Below, one piece after another: positions 1-14,700 of a DNA stretch of 64,000 nucleotides. The stretch comes from Limnoperna fortunei (Eukaryota > Mollusca > Bivalvia > Mytilida > Modiolidae), in the NCBI GenBank assembly GCA_944474755.1, contig OX104115.1, positions 74,004,993 to 74,068,992 on the forward strand, given 5' to 3'. A program made the translations under genes and the position numbers. The notes beneath the pieces were generated by a model that had not been told where the DNA came from, ran no database searches, and saw nothing but the letters and a program-made list of their open reading frames with translations. Numbering within the stretch: position 1 is the stretch's first letter; every line of letters starts with the position of its first letter.

Positions 1-305
1 TAACTCAAAAAGTTTGCATTCAATTTGAATGAAACTTTGGGATATTGTTATATATCAGGTTGGTAAGAAGCCTATTGATTTTGGGGGAAATCCGTCAAAT
101 TTCAAGGTCACAGTCTACGAAAAACGTTAGAAATTTTTACAAAAAAGTTGTTTCCGGACAATAACTCAAAAAGTTTGCATCCGATTTTAATGAAACTGTA
201 AAATATTGTTATATATTTTGTTGGTAAGAAGCCTATTGATTTTGGTGGAAATCTATCAAATTTCAAGGTCACAGTCCATGAAAAACGTTAGAAATTTTTA
301 CAAAA
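1..305. repeat. 161-bp tandem repeat, two copies
   Basis: The segment starting taactcaaaaagtttgcat at 1 recurs at 162 with about 90% identity and ends with cgttagaaatttttacaaaa in both copies. The array may extend left of the window. Confidence 0.9.
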
Positions 306-400
306 TGCGGGGGTATTAGTGATCGCTAGATCGACTTTGTCTAGTTTTAGTATGAAGTAACTATACTTACAAATATTTGAAGTGATACTTATATTTACAG

Positions 401-518
401 CTGGCCAGCAGTGGTTAACAGGCCTGGGTTTAGATAAAGAAGTTGCTGATACAGACCTATATCTATTTACAAGATTTGAACAAAAGTGGGAAAAATTAGA
501 AAAATCAGAACAGATAAC
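401..518 (+). CDS. TMEM131: TMEM131-like exon (first in window)
   Basis: The acceptor is ..atatttacag and the donor gtaagt follows position 518. The exon enters at phase with two bases of a split codon and encodes about 39 residues of the luminal region, including TRFEQKWEKLEKS, which resembles the TRFE..W..LEKS stretch of vertebrate TMEM131. Upstream exons lie outside the window. Confidence 0.85.
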
Positions 519-3500
519 GTAAGTTATGTTGGTTTAATAAAAAATACTGTCCTCTCCCCACCCCCACAAGAAAGGCACTTTTAATCTATTATTGTTGGTG
601 GATGGGTCTGGAACTGTTTTAGTTTTTAGTATTTTACTGGAAACCCCATTATCATCTCATGCTTTACAAATTTCCATGTTTGTCCTGTAACTTGAAAACT
701 ACATGTATAACAGCTAGATTGAAACTGTAAATTGCACAAATGATCAGCAAAGTAAGGCCTACAAATCATTGTTTAGTCCAAAATTGCTTGAGGACTCTTT
801 ATAGGTGTTATTGCCCTTTAATTACAGGCTTTCAAGCGGCCCTAAATATTCCTAATTTTCCTGATTTTTTATCATCATCCCTTAATTTCCTTATTTTCTC
901 TGAAAAGCCCTAAAAAGCCCTTATAAATCATGAAAAATCCTACATTTTGAAATTAATATATTAAAAATTCTTTAAGCTATAATTTATTGTAAAAAGTCGA
1001 GTATTTACATGTTTTAGAATACAGTTAACTCACTTTCTAGTGTTAGTATACTTCCAGGAACTTGTGTTATTACCAAATGCCAGCTCAACAGACATGAACA
1101 GATCTACATTTATCAGATATCCAAAAGAACAAATTGCAGGAATAAAATTGGATCATCTGTTGCTGAATGTGTCTGTTGATGGCTGATGAGTTGGTGTTGT
1201 TGGTAAGAAGTTCTTTTTGTATGTGTTTTGTCCCTGTAGGTGAGTATATATATCAACCTATAGTGCATTTGTGATAATTTAATGGAACTAACATCCCTTA
1301 TTTTCAACTAAATGCCCTAAAAAAATCCTTAAAATTGCCCTTAGTTTGGGGGAAAAGTGCCCTAAATTTATCCCTTATATTTGTCAAAAGGTGCGTGAAA
1401 GCCTGTAATTACGAATTTTGACAAATAATCAGTTTTTGTCTTACAAATTAGTCTGTAACAAATCTAGAGTAAAACTGTAAATTTCTAAATTACCCTATAG
1501 GACCCTGGGAGCCTCTAGTTATTATTTTTTCAACTTTTATGAAAAGAATTTTATATGTGTATGTTGTTGGTCTAAATATCTAGCCAGCCTTTTTCTGTGT
1601 TACAAATAATTGGACTAAAAGTAAATGAAATGATATGTTTGAAAGCCTTTTATCTGTAATCTGTAATAAAAAATGAAAATGATGAATTTATTTTATTTTT
1701 CAGAGCTAATGTAACAATAGAAATAGATACTAGTGAAGTGAGAGGTTTTTTATTCTCGGCTCAAGCACACTTACGTTGGCCGACACTCTTCAGAAAACAA
1801 AAAATTAAATTTCCCCTGACACAGATTGGTAATACATCTGTAAGTATATCTGTCATATTATCTTTGTATATATACAGAGGGCTATATAATTCTACATCAC
1901 AGAAAAACAACAACTTGGTATTCTCCTCTTATAGTATGCTGAAAATATGTCATATCATCATATAAGGAAATTTATATTGCTATCATAATGATTTTGTCTG
2001 ATCATGAATAATAATGAATTCACAGTATTAGAATACTGAACAAACAGTACGGAAGTTTTTTTTAACGAGGTTTTAAGCAATATTTTACCTATATAATGCC
2101 TTCCTATTGGCATAGGAAGCCTTTTTTTTTTTAGAATAATAAAGATTTTTTTTTATGTTTTAAAGAAATGTATTTTTACTATATTGTGTATGAAGTAGAG
2201 CATTGTCAGTTGGAGCACATAAATTCACATAAATATCTTTGGTTTACAGTTACATGAGTTTGAGTCCCACTGAAGGCAGGGTGCACTTAACTCCAATCTT
2301 AATTAACATGTATTACCAGTTTTTGTCTCGCCTACGACGAAAGTCGCTGGAGGCGAGACATATGTATGGGAATCCGGCGGCGGCGGCGGCGTAAACACTT
2401 GACATCTGCTTCATATCTTTGTAAGCACAAGCCCTAGGTCCATCAAATTTGGTCCAGAGGTAGCTTATGATGAGTACTTGCCAGTCAGTCACCTGTCACC
2501 TGACCTTGACCTCAATTTCACGGTCCAGTGACTACGTTAAAGTTTTTGGGTTACAACAGTTCCTCTGTAACTACGCATGGTAGGATGACAATATTTGGTG
2601 TATAGGTTGCTGATGACTAGTACATGACTGTCTGGAAGGTGTCACCTGACCTTGACCTCAATTTCACGGTCCAGCGACTACGTTAAAGTTTTTGGGTTAC
2701 GACAGTTCCTCTGTAACTACGCATGGTAGGATGACAATATTTGGTGTATAGGTTGCTGATGATTAGTACATGACTGTCTGGTAGGTGTCACCTGACCTTG
2801 ACCTCAATTTCACGGTCCATCAACTACGTTAAAGTTTTTGGGTTACGACAGTTCCTCTGTAACTACGCATGGTAGGATGACAATATTTGGTGTATAGGTT
2901 GCTGATGACTAGTACATGACTGTCTGTTAGGTGTCACCTGACCTTGACCTCAATTTCACGGTCCAGCGACTACGTTAAAGTTTTGGGGTTACGACAGTTC
3001 CTCTGTAACTATGCATGGTAGGATGACAATATTTGGTGTATAGGTTGCTGATGACTAGTACTTGACTGTCTGGTAGGTGTCACCTGACCTTGACCTCAAT
3101 TTCACAGTCCAGCGACTACATTAAAGTTTTTGGGTTACGACAGTTCCTCTGTAACTACACATGGTAGGATGACAATATTTGGTGTATAGGTTGCTGATGA
3201 CTAGTACATGACTGTTTGGTAGGTGTCACCTGACCTTGACCTCAATTTCATGGTCCAGCGACTACGTTAAAGTTTTTGGGTTACGATTGTTCCTCTGTAA
3301 CTACGCCTGGTAGGATGACAATATTTGGTATATAGGTTGCTGATGAATAGTAATGACTGTCTGGTGGGTTCCACCTGACCTTGACCTCAATTTCACGGTC
3401 TAGCGACAACGTTAAAGTTTTTGGGTTACGGCTGTTCCCCTGTATCTATGCAGGGTATGGTGACAATATTTTGTATACAGGCCGCTGCTGATATTTAATG

Positions 3501-6500
3501 CTTATAATGAAATTTATTTTCGTTACTGATGCGGAATGCAGGCGAGACGTTTTTTCTGTGTCCACACTTGTCCTACCAAAGGTCTGAGATTTTCCCCATG
3601 TACTTCATCTTCCATCCCAATGAAAAATTGTTGAAAGTGGCATTAAACAACATTCAAACTAACAAACAAAAACATGTGACATGTATGTATTTTTATACCC
3701 CCCGCAAACTTGTTTGGGGGGTACATAGGAATCACCCTGTCTGTCTGTCCACATCCTTTGTAAGCGCAACTTTTCCTAAACCGTTTGATGAAATTTAATG
3801 AAACTTAGCATAAAGAGAGGACATTATATGTAGATGTGCATGAAGGATTTTTATTGACCTTGATTATCGTTAAGGGGAGATAATTGGACTTGAAAGCGAA
3901 GCAGGGGTATCGCTTTGTGAGCGTGCTCACAGTCCACAATTGTTTTAATCAGTTTGAATGGTTTTTATTTGTTTATGAATATTTGTGTAATATCTTTTGT
4001 AGGTATCAGATTTTATAGTAGATAATCCAGCCAATGTTCCAGTTTTAATACAGATATTACCATTATCTCTTTATCCAAACCCACAGACAATAATAGAATT
4101 ACTTAGTGACAGGTCAGTTGGTTACTATGGTGTCATTTTTCCCACATTTTAATGTAGTTTGACAATGAATTTTAACTAAATTTGATTTTAAAATTTAACT
4201 GACAATTTATGAAATGCAAAAATTCTTTTTAAATTTTTTCTTTTAAACCTTCGAGGGTTTTTTGTACAGTGAAGTATTCTCACAGGACAAGCAACACTAG
4301 TCCATCAGTACAGTAAAACATCTTTACTCTGGTACCTAATTAAGTTAGTTAACCCCAGTATACAGGCAATGCTACTGATTACTCATAAAACTGAACAACT
4401 ACTAAACTGGTAAATCATAAAACTGAATAAAGTATAACATCGTTGGAAACCCATGCCCGGCCACGTTTTCACTTAGCTACCACTTATTTTCTTGTTTTCA
4501 TGAATATATAATGTCCTATTGTGATTTGTTGCTTGTACTTCCGGCAATGGGTTTACAACTTATTAAAAAAGAATAATCCAATAAACTTCATTCCCATTGG
4601 CTAATAAATTTTAATGAATATTCATGAAAACTGGAAATTGTCTACAAGTGTGCCCATGGTCAGTAAGTGTTAGCAAAGCGAGAATACGATGGGATGTTGG
4701 TTTCCAACCATGAAGTTTAAAGGCCATGACAATGGACAATCTCATTATATAGGCCACTAAACTAGTGCCTCATAAAACTGGATAACCTCAGTATACAGGC
4801 CACAGACAACATCATTAAACAGGCATCCAAATTCTTCTTTTTTACCCAACTAACCAATTTTTTTTTTATTCAATGGGTGGCTGATATGAAAAAGTTAAGC
4901 AGTAATGTATGAAACATTCCATGTTTTTTTTATTCAACCATTTTATTTTGTGTAGATGGTGCTGTGTCCTGAATTTTTGTTATTTGTTTTTTACAGATTA
5001 ACATCAGATATATCAGATATGATAGAAACAGATGATTTAGATATCTTTACACTCCCAGACTTAGAACAGTATAATGTAAGTAGATAAAGCATGCTTACAT
5101 GTTAATCAGTGCATGGACAAAATACACCTTTGAGGCATATAAAGTTTGTTGCTTTATCAGGACCTCTACATTCAGTAAACTTGTAAATGGTGTAAGGTTC
5201 CATTAATACATGTATATACAACAAAAATGTTTCTTGTATATTCCACAAAGGGATCTGAATGATTCTGAATAGTTTGGTTCTTGTTTATAAAGCATGTGGT
5301 CTCCAGTGTCGACAAGTAGTAAAAAAATATAGTGGCAAAAGCTAGTTTACATGAATTGCATGTATCATGATCTAATTATTATAATGTTAATTGTTTCATG
5401 GGAAAGTGATAACATTTACTTATTTTGTACACTTACTTTAAAAACATTTTTGTCTCAAGTGCATCAAATAACTGAATTTGATATATATATAGACTCCTTT
5501 TTTTCACAGCAAATGATCTTGTTCAATTATTTATAGAGCAAATTCATATTACATGAATAAGGCTTAAAATTAATTTATGTTCTTAAATGAAAGTGCAAAT
5601 TAATGGCAGAATCAGGTTACAGTATTGTAAAGATGAGTAATACGTGTATCAAACAGAGTAAAAACTATATTTATAACAAAATATTGAATGAACACGATGA
5701 GAAACAATGTTTCCTGCAGGAATTGAGGATAAGATTTATAAAAGAGCAAAAAAAAATGTCATGTTGTACATAATATTAAAAACTATTCAGGAAATAAGAG
5801 TCTTCATTTCGATATTAGAATAACAGAAGAAAAGTAAGTGAGCATTGTAGTAAATATATGCCAGGAAAAATAGTGGTAGGCTTCTTTATCATGTGTATTC
5901 TGGAGATTTTTCCATTGGATTCCATTTTTATACCCCCACTTCGAAGAAGAGTGTGGTATACTGTGTTACCCTTACCCTTTCATCTGTTTGTTCGTCCATT
6001 CAACCGTAACACAAATTTTTGTCACAGTTTTCTCAGCAACTAGGGCATGCAGAAGACTAATATTTTGCATATTGCTTTATCCTATATGGTATATATGCTC
6101 CTTGGTCATCTACTTCCTGTTTTGGGAAAGCAGGGGTATCACTAGTCATACTTACTGAATTATATTACATACATATTTTATTGTCTGTATCACCTGTCAG
6201 TAACACCTGTATTACTACCTGTCAGGTGTTTAGATACTCTATCATTAAAAGTTTGGTCATGGTGGGTTTTGCTCTAAAATACTTAGCATGACAAAAAGCA
6301 GCGGTGCATGTTTGAAATAAAATTAATCATTCAAAATTAATTTTAAATTGCCTCCTATTAATGATGATAAAAATGGATCCTGTGAAAGAACTGTTTAACA
6401 GAATTACAAAACGCTAGAATCTTAATGACTAGGGATTGTCATTTGCATGAAGATTTTCAAGAAACTTATTTGCTGCCTAGTGAAATGTGTACATCTATAT

Positions 6501-9500
6501 GCCATGCACTGGGGACTCCAATTGTTATGTGGTTGCACATGGAGAATATAGTCATAATCTGTCTTTAGTAAATGTGTATGGGTTAAATGTCAATTGTTGT
6601 GAAAACACAAATAAGAACGAACTGTATACATTTTTTTATCTGTTAATTGGTTCTTTTTTTGGGGCACTTGAAGTAGTTTGCCAGTTCTATCTAGATGTAT
6701 AGTTAGATAATAAGCTTATGTTTTCTTCTACTTTTATAAACTTATTTCTTTTCATCTGTTTCAATTAAGTTAAACTTGAGGATTTGATCATTCTATTTAA
6801 AAATAAAAATTGGCACATGTTTGAAATAAATCATTTTTATGGAGATCTCAAAAGGAGCTGTTTGTATAATGGTGTTAATTGAATTGGTAGATAACAACAA
6901 AAATTGTTTAAAATAGGGAAACCCCAGAAATATTATGAATAAAAGTCATACTTTTCACAATATATTTAAGTGACATTGCTATTTTTAGCCAAATCCACAG
7001 AATCCAGTTCCTGGTTTTAGAAAACATATTGAAAGTACACTTGGTGTAAAACCACATAAACATAGTATAACAACCGTCCTTCAGCCTGGGGTCAAGGTCA
7101 AAGTAAGGGTTGGATTCCAGCCTAGAGACGATATCTCCAGGACATCTTTAATACTCATCAGGTTTGTTATCAGTTTTTGAGCTTTGACAACAAATTGACA
7201 CTCATCGTCAATTACAAATAAAGTTAACCATAACTTTCCCCTGTAATTAAATGCATGACAACACAGTGAACAAGGGAGGGAGATAACTATAGAAAACTTA
7301 ACAAGGGAGATGACTATAGAAAAACTTAACAAGGGAGATAACTAAAGGAAACTGGGAACAACAACTTTTAAAAAAAAAAACCTTTTAAAAAGGGAGATAA
7401 CTTGAGAAAAACTGAAGTAAGATAACTCAAGAATACTATGAACAAGGGAGATAACTAAAGAAAATATTGAACAAGTAAGAAAAGAGAAAGTTGACATGCT
7501 GTTAATAATAGTGGTTGGACAAACTGCCAGGACCACTTACCTAAGGTTTATATTGGACTGCCAGGGCCACTTCCCTAAGGTTAATATTGGACTAACTCGT
7601 TAACTTAGATTTTATTGTGCTCCCAAAATTGTTAAGCATATAGACACTGCTTTGTCATTCCATCTGTCCATCTTACATGTAGTTTTGCCAAAAGTACATC
7701 CACAAAACTGTTTGACATATGAACTTCAAAAGATTATGATAAATAGGAATGTTGTGCACAAGAACAAGAACTCTACCTACCGTAATTGTTGAGTCATCTA
7801 CCCTAGCTTATTTCAATTGTACCAAAAAAATAACGTGAAAACTGCTGGATTAACTTTAAACCTGCATTTTACTAAAGAATTATTCAGCTTATTAAAAATC
7901 CAGTTTATCAGGATATTTTGAAATTATAATGTAAATACTGTTGGTATTACAATTATGAATATAATATATCCTCAACCCTAGAGAATAGTCTAATGCACTG
8001 TTCTGCTCTAGAAGTGTGCTTCATGGAGCATCCATCCATTCTGCCGATTTTACTAGTCTTGCTGACACATTGTTTTAATGTTTCTCCACAATTAAATTAA
8101 TTGATTACTTATGATTACTTTTCAGAAATAATTTAACAATAATAGATGCAATAGTTGTTCAAGGACAGGGTGGTCGAGGAGAAATGAAGCTTAGTAATAA
8201 AAAGCCTGGCTCCGGTATTCCATTACAGTTTGATATGACAGAAAAACATCTTAAAAACTGTGATCGTAAGTAGTTGTGTCTGTGTTACATAGGTCCTTGT
8301 CATACAGAGATGCCAACCCCTCCGATTTAGTTGGAGTTACCCCGATTTTTCGACCTAAAATCCGCGCTCCGATTTTGTTATCTTGTTACTCTGATTTTTT
8401 AAAAAAATCCGGATTTCTTCTCTTTAAAAAGTTAACTTAAAAATGTTTTTCTGAAAGCCCTTATTTACTGCCAGGAGAGCCCCAGAATGCATGATTTTGC
8501 TTCATTTACCCCAGAGCATGCATTTAATGTTTGTTTTGCCTATGACAAAAGTTGCTGGAGGAGAGACATATATATATAGGGTCCAGTGATTACGTTAAAG
8601 TTTTTGGATTTGGTCTTTTCTCTGTAACCGTGTATGGTAGGATGACAATATTTGGTATATAGGTTGCTGATGAATTGTACATGACGGTCAGGTAGGTGTC
8701 ACTTGACCTCGACCTCCAGTGTCTACATTAAAGTTTTTAATTTGGTCAGTTTCTCTGTAACCATGAATTGTATATTTTATACGATGACAATATAAAACTA
8801 TTAACATATTGCTCATAAAGAAATTATTGTCACTCCTGAATGCAGGCAAGACATTTTTCTGTGTTCACACTTATTTGTAAATTTTGTGATTTTATTGGAT
8901 TGGCTATTTTAAATATCACCATGATATTATAAGATATCCAACATTTTGATGAAAAAAATAACATTACACTTATTGTGATGTTTTCAGTAAAAAAAAATAA
9001 GTATTGCGAACATCAAAACTAGTACCATATCTTCTGTGCGGGACTAACTATGGTACCGTTGACAGTTCTGTTGAGTCTTCAGATCTGTCTCTTTTATAAT
9101 TTGCAATGTTTCAAAAACATTTGTATATGTTAACTTTTGAAGACTACATTTCTAGTGTAAAGAATTAACAACTACAATTATACAATTATCACATACATGT
9201 GTGTTTTGTTGAACAGTTACGGAGTTATTTAAGGTTTTAGTGGTTTAGTCTATCTAAAAATCATTTTGACAATAAATGACATGTGGTAAAATAGGCTCAA
9301 TATTATTACACAACAAACTATGATTTTGCACGTGGTAAATACACTAACATTTGATTGACTGGTATTATCATTTTTTGTACAGGGGCCTCTGTGGCCGAGT
9401 GTATAAGGTAGTCTACTATTGATCACACGGTCTGTCAACACTGAGGTTGTGGGTTAGACTCTCACTGTGGCAGGGTGGGCTCGACTCCATTCGTTATTGA

Positions 9501-11730
9501 CAAGAACTGCCAGATTTTCTACGAAGGTCTGGGGTTTCCTTACACAATAAGAACTGGATGCCATCATATACTGTGAAAGTACTTAAATTCGTGGGTATCA
9601 ATTTTCGTTGTTTGGTGAAATTTTACATGTTTGTGGGTTCTTAAATTCGTGGACTGACGGTTTACGAAAATGCAAAAAGTGAGGTAGCGATCAAAATAAA
9701 TGATTACAGCAGAATCATTTTCACTTGATAATAAACATCAACATATAAAGAAGACAAAACAGTTTCATTACATGATGTTGTTTACGCACGTGGTAACGAA
9801 TGTAAAATTAACAACACAGAAATCAATAGCTAATTATAAACACGGTAATGTATTAATAAAAACTACTTTGAGTCTATTTAATTCCATTATTGTTATCTAT
9901 AGAAGCATTCCGAGCCGAAGGGCATTCGTCACTTCATGTGTTGAGTAGCAATAAATACAAAGTTGTAATTTAATGTCATTTGTGCCATGGTCGATATTAT
10001 CACAACATCCATTTCATATAGCGTGTCATTGATATGCACTTATACAGATAAATTATAGCTTATCTTTTAAATATTTTATTTGTTATTTTAATTTATGTTC
10101 AAAGGAGCAACCAAACTCCTAATTCCAATAATAATTTGTTACTTTTTAACATCGAAAATGAACACCTCATATATCCCCACCTTGACCGGAAGTCGATGTT
10201 TCTTCGTAAGCTTTATAATTAAATAATACCTACATTTAATAAAAACACAATTCGAACATGAAACCTGTAACATAATCATTAAGATGGATTTTGAGCTGAA
10301 CATTAGTAATGGATCGAACCACAAAATTATATATTACATTTACAAATAAATGTCCGATCTCTGACATTTTCAGATCGTTGTTCCCAAGTTCCTATCTGTT
10401 AATGAAGTTTTATTCTTCGTTGGATTTTTAATTTCGTGGTCCGAGGCCTCCACGAAAACCACGAAAATTGATACCCCACGAATAAAAAGTATTTCACAGT
10501 AGCTGAAAAATTGCTAAAAGTGGCATTAAACACTATTCAAACAAACAATCAAAAATTTTATATACTAGCAGTAAACTGCTTATACAAGTCAACTTCTTCC
10601 AAGTCATATAAATAGTAGACTTGTGACATTTAGATAGAACATTACCACTGAATTGTGCTGCCTCCTATGGTCAGTTGATAAGTGTCATATTTCTTGTTTC
10701 AGGAAAGAAACAGACTAAAAATTCAATACCTAATTTTACTGTTAGAAGATCTTTTACATTAAAAAATACAGGAGAATTACCATTTTATGTTCATGGGTAT
10801 GCAATAAATAACTCCCCATGTGAAGGGTATGGTTATAGAGTTCTAGACTGCGATGGATTTGAGTTACAACCCAATTCCAGCAAAAAAATAGATATCGCGT
10901 AAGTAACAACTTGTTATTTTGTGCTTACCTACACCTCCCTGTAAGTATTATCAAGTTTGCATTTGAGAATTATTATTTTAACTTGAAATTCTAAACTAAG
11001 GAAATTACCTGGGGAAAAAAGTCTCCTCAATGACTTTGTTGTAACATATTTATGGGGGGGGTTGAAGAAAGTGTAAACCTCGGTTATAGTATTGTGAAGT
11101 TGGACGGGCAGATGGGCGGGTGGAGAAAATAGAGTATCTGTGTAATCAACTCCTCCTACATTTTTTTTAAGCAGACCCAAAACTTTCTTCCAAAAAAATT
11201 GCAAACCAATCCCTATTTATTAAGACACTTGTTTTGCAACCCATCTATTTCAGACTTTTGTGATTTTTTTGTTCATTTGTGATACCACCCCTAGAAATTT
11301 ATTAAACAGTTCTTTAGTATTTATTAACATTCTACATAATAAGTAGTATCAATTGTATAATATAGCATACTTAAGTAAAAAGTCAAACTACCTTAGCAAC
11401 ATAAAAAATCTTGAAGTTTTGATTGGCTAAATTGTTATCTTTTGAGGTAGGCTTTTGATATTTGGTATGTGGGTGGATAATATCAAGGCGATATGTCGCA
11501 TACCATGATTGATGACCTTTGACCTTGACCTCAAGGTTGGTGGGGCCCACTGAGATGGATACCATCTCACTGATATCTAGTTCTGCTTACAGCTTTAACT
11601 ATTGTATCACAAGCTATGTCTGCTTCGTCCCCAGTAAAAACTGGATATAGCTCAAAAACTGCTATAACTTGTGTTAATCCCAACCAAATAAAATAAACTG
11701 ATAAACATGGACAATATAATTTTAAAATTT

Positions 11731-11763
<33 letters not shown>

Positions 11764-14700
11764 TTATTAATTTAATAATTAATTTTTAAAAAATAATCAA
11801 ACTTCATATTCATTACAATCATTGAAGTAAAAAAACGAAGTATTTTGTGATAAATTTTTTTAATCATATTCCTGTTTTACACTGTATTTTTATCAATTGC
11901 AGATTCACACCAGATTTTACAATGTCTAGAATAAGACGGAGTCTGACAGTATTTACTAGTCTTGGGGCACCAGCAAATTATACGTTACAAGCAACAGTTC
12001 CACCTTACACCCTGTCTAAATGTTCTGCTGCATTGCCCAGGCCGAACTGGGAACCAGTATTATATTACTCAATAACGTGTGTTATGGGTTTTCTTTTGTT
12101 CTGCATATTAGTAGCTGCTTATTTTGAAGCTGATAGAATTTTTGTTGCTGACATTATCCGACGAAAAGTTAAAAATAATTCCTATAACCAAAATTCTTAC
12201 GATAAATCCAAAGTTTTTGATTTGAAAGCCGTGGCAGGAATACACCACAACAATAATACTCCTATACCAGTTCAACCGAAGAAAGTTCAGATACTGACCA
12301 AACCACCTGATATTACCCTGACCAATCATATTACAGAACTTTCAAATGGTCATACGAATACATTTACTGAAGAAAAACAACAGTTTACAGATGGAAAATC
12401 TTTTTTTTCCACTGTGTTATCATGGTTATCTGTGGCAAAGAGTTTCTTTGCTCTAAAACCTTCAACTCGTAGCAAACCAAAAATAAACAGACAGACTTCC
12501 CAAGAAAAAGAAGTTGAACAGAAAATAATAAAAACTGTTGACAAGAGCAAAACAACAGAGCCTCCAATATCTGAGAAATCCAGTGAGCAGCAAAAGTCAA
12601 GGCGAACAAAGGCAGCTAAACGTCAAACTAGTACTGAAGAAAACCTGATACCACCCACCCATGACAAGAAAGTTAGCAAAGAGTTAAACCATGTTGACAA
12701 AAAGATCCCATCAAAATATGATAAAAATCACCATGACAACAAAAATAATACTAAACCTAAACCTGTAACCATGACAACAGATATAGAATTAATAGAAAAG
12801 AGAAATCAACCTAATACAGAAGGTATGACATATTTTTTAATGTTCAGTTCCACTGCATAGATCCATTGTTATGCATTTATAAATTAAATTCTTAGACCTT
12901 TCTCAATGACAGTTGAAAAAAAAAAATTCAGTACTGTATACTTGTTCTCGTCCTGAATAGAACTTCAATACTGCTTGCTGGACATTAGGCATCCAATTGG
13001 TTAAAATCAAAAAGAAATAAAGTGAGATATCTTGTCTAGTTTCGCACACATAAAATAACTCTTAGACATAAAATAACTCTTCATTTTATTAAAATTGTTA
13101 TTTTCCCACAGGAAAGGTTAGCTGATAAAGGCAGTTTTTATAAATTTCTGTCTTTTTTGTTTAAAAGGAAAATCCAAAAAGAAGCAAAAGAATAAGACAG
13201 ACAATGGTCTTCCAATTCCAGTGTTTGTCTCCCGAATTAGTCAAGAGGACGATACGTCTTCTACAACCACCGAATCTTCCTCGGGTGATGCAGATGATAA
13301 GGTAGGTAACTTTTATGCCTTTATATACATACATGTATATATAGACCGGAAGCAAGCTCAAGGGCAGTAGGACATTCTTTTTTACTCTCTAGAAAATATG
13401 TGATTTTCTGACTTACAAACCCTTTCCTGGAGCTAGGAGCGTAAATGTGAAGTTGAATGCAATAAATACACCTTGCTTTGAGCTTTTTTGTGCTGTGCTG
13501 TCAATAGAATGTGAAAAATAACCATATTGACCATTTCACCCGTTGACCTATATTATGAACTTGTTATGATCTTGTTCGTGTTTTGTGTACTCGAACAGAT
13601 GAAGTTGACTTGAACCATACTGTTATAAAATCTTCTTATTGTTTTCAGAGTTCTAGTGCTAGGGATTCTACACCAGAACCTCCACCGCAACCACCCAAAC
13701 CCAAGAAAAAGTCCAAGACACCTGTTCATTCACACGGACATGTTGATGACGATGATGATGACTTTGAAGTGACCTCTAAATCCAAGGCTTACAACAGGCT
13801 TAAGTCCACTACAAAAGATGCTACCTGTAATGGTGGAAACATCTTACAGCCTCGGTAGGTTGATGTTTAGGTCAGAAGAAAATAGAATTCAGTGTTTTCT
13901 GTTAAGCCTCTTTAGTAAGCATGGGTTTTGTATCGAAAATAACATAACATAAAAATATCTTCAGTGTAATATTAAAAAGATATTACATCACAGTTAGAAA
14001 AAAAATACATTTTTTATTATAAAAGAAGATAATACAAAATAGTCTTAAAGCTGTAAGTTTGAAGATTCATTGTCACGTATCTTGACTTCCAATTTAAATT
14101 AACAATGATTGGCAGTTTCTTGTCTGGATTTCCTCCCCAATGAAAACTAGAAATTACCGAAAAATTCTTGAAAAAAGGGGGGGGGGGGGGAATAAAACAC
14201 CATTCAAACAAGCAAAACCATACTTATAAAAAGTAACCTAGAAAACTGAATATTGGCACTTATGATGGTAACCTACTGAATAATTATTTACTTTTCTGAG
14301 GGAATGTTTTAACCTATATAATTGAAAATATTGACCACATGAAATTAATCATCAATCATCAGTATATGACACATGGATATAATAAATTGGTTTATTTCAT
14401 ATCAGTAAAATTATGTTTGTTTCAATTGGATAAAACAAGGTCAGCTGGTATTAATTAATCTGCAGTAATTTGACATGAGGGCATTATCACGCCGTGATAA
14501 CGCCCACGGGCGTTATCACGTCGTGGTAATGCCCTCTCCAGTAACAAGCAACATAAAACTGTTTATTTTTTAATTTATAAAAAAAATATATGTACATGTA
14601 CAACCTAAATGAGGAAAATATGTCATTAAATTTAGAAAACTTACTGTGTATTGCCTGAAAATGCTAAACAATGATATATAATGAGGTCCACTTTCAAATC

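Noticed and set aside
9382..9480. Possible tRNA gene (gtggccgagtgtataaggta)
   Set aside because: A and B boxes are tRNA-like, but the acceptor and anticodon arms do not pair and the SINE body follows. It recurs at least six times in the window as a SINE head.
12823..12860. Extension of TMEM131-like exon 8 to a stop at 12860
   Set aside because: This would truncate the tail after GMTYFLMFSSTA. The GTATGA donor at 12823 with the in-phase acceptor at 13168 restores conserved sequence. A short isoform by intron retention remains possible.
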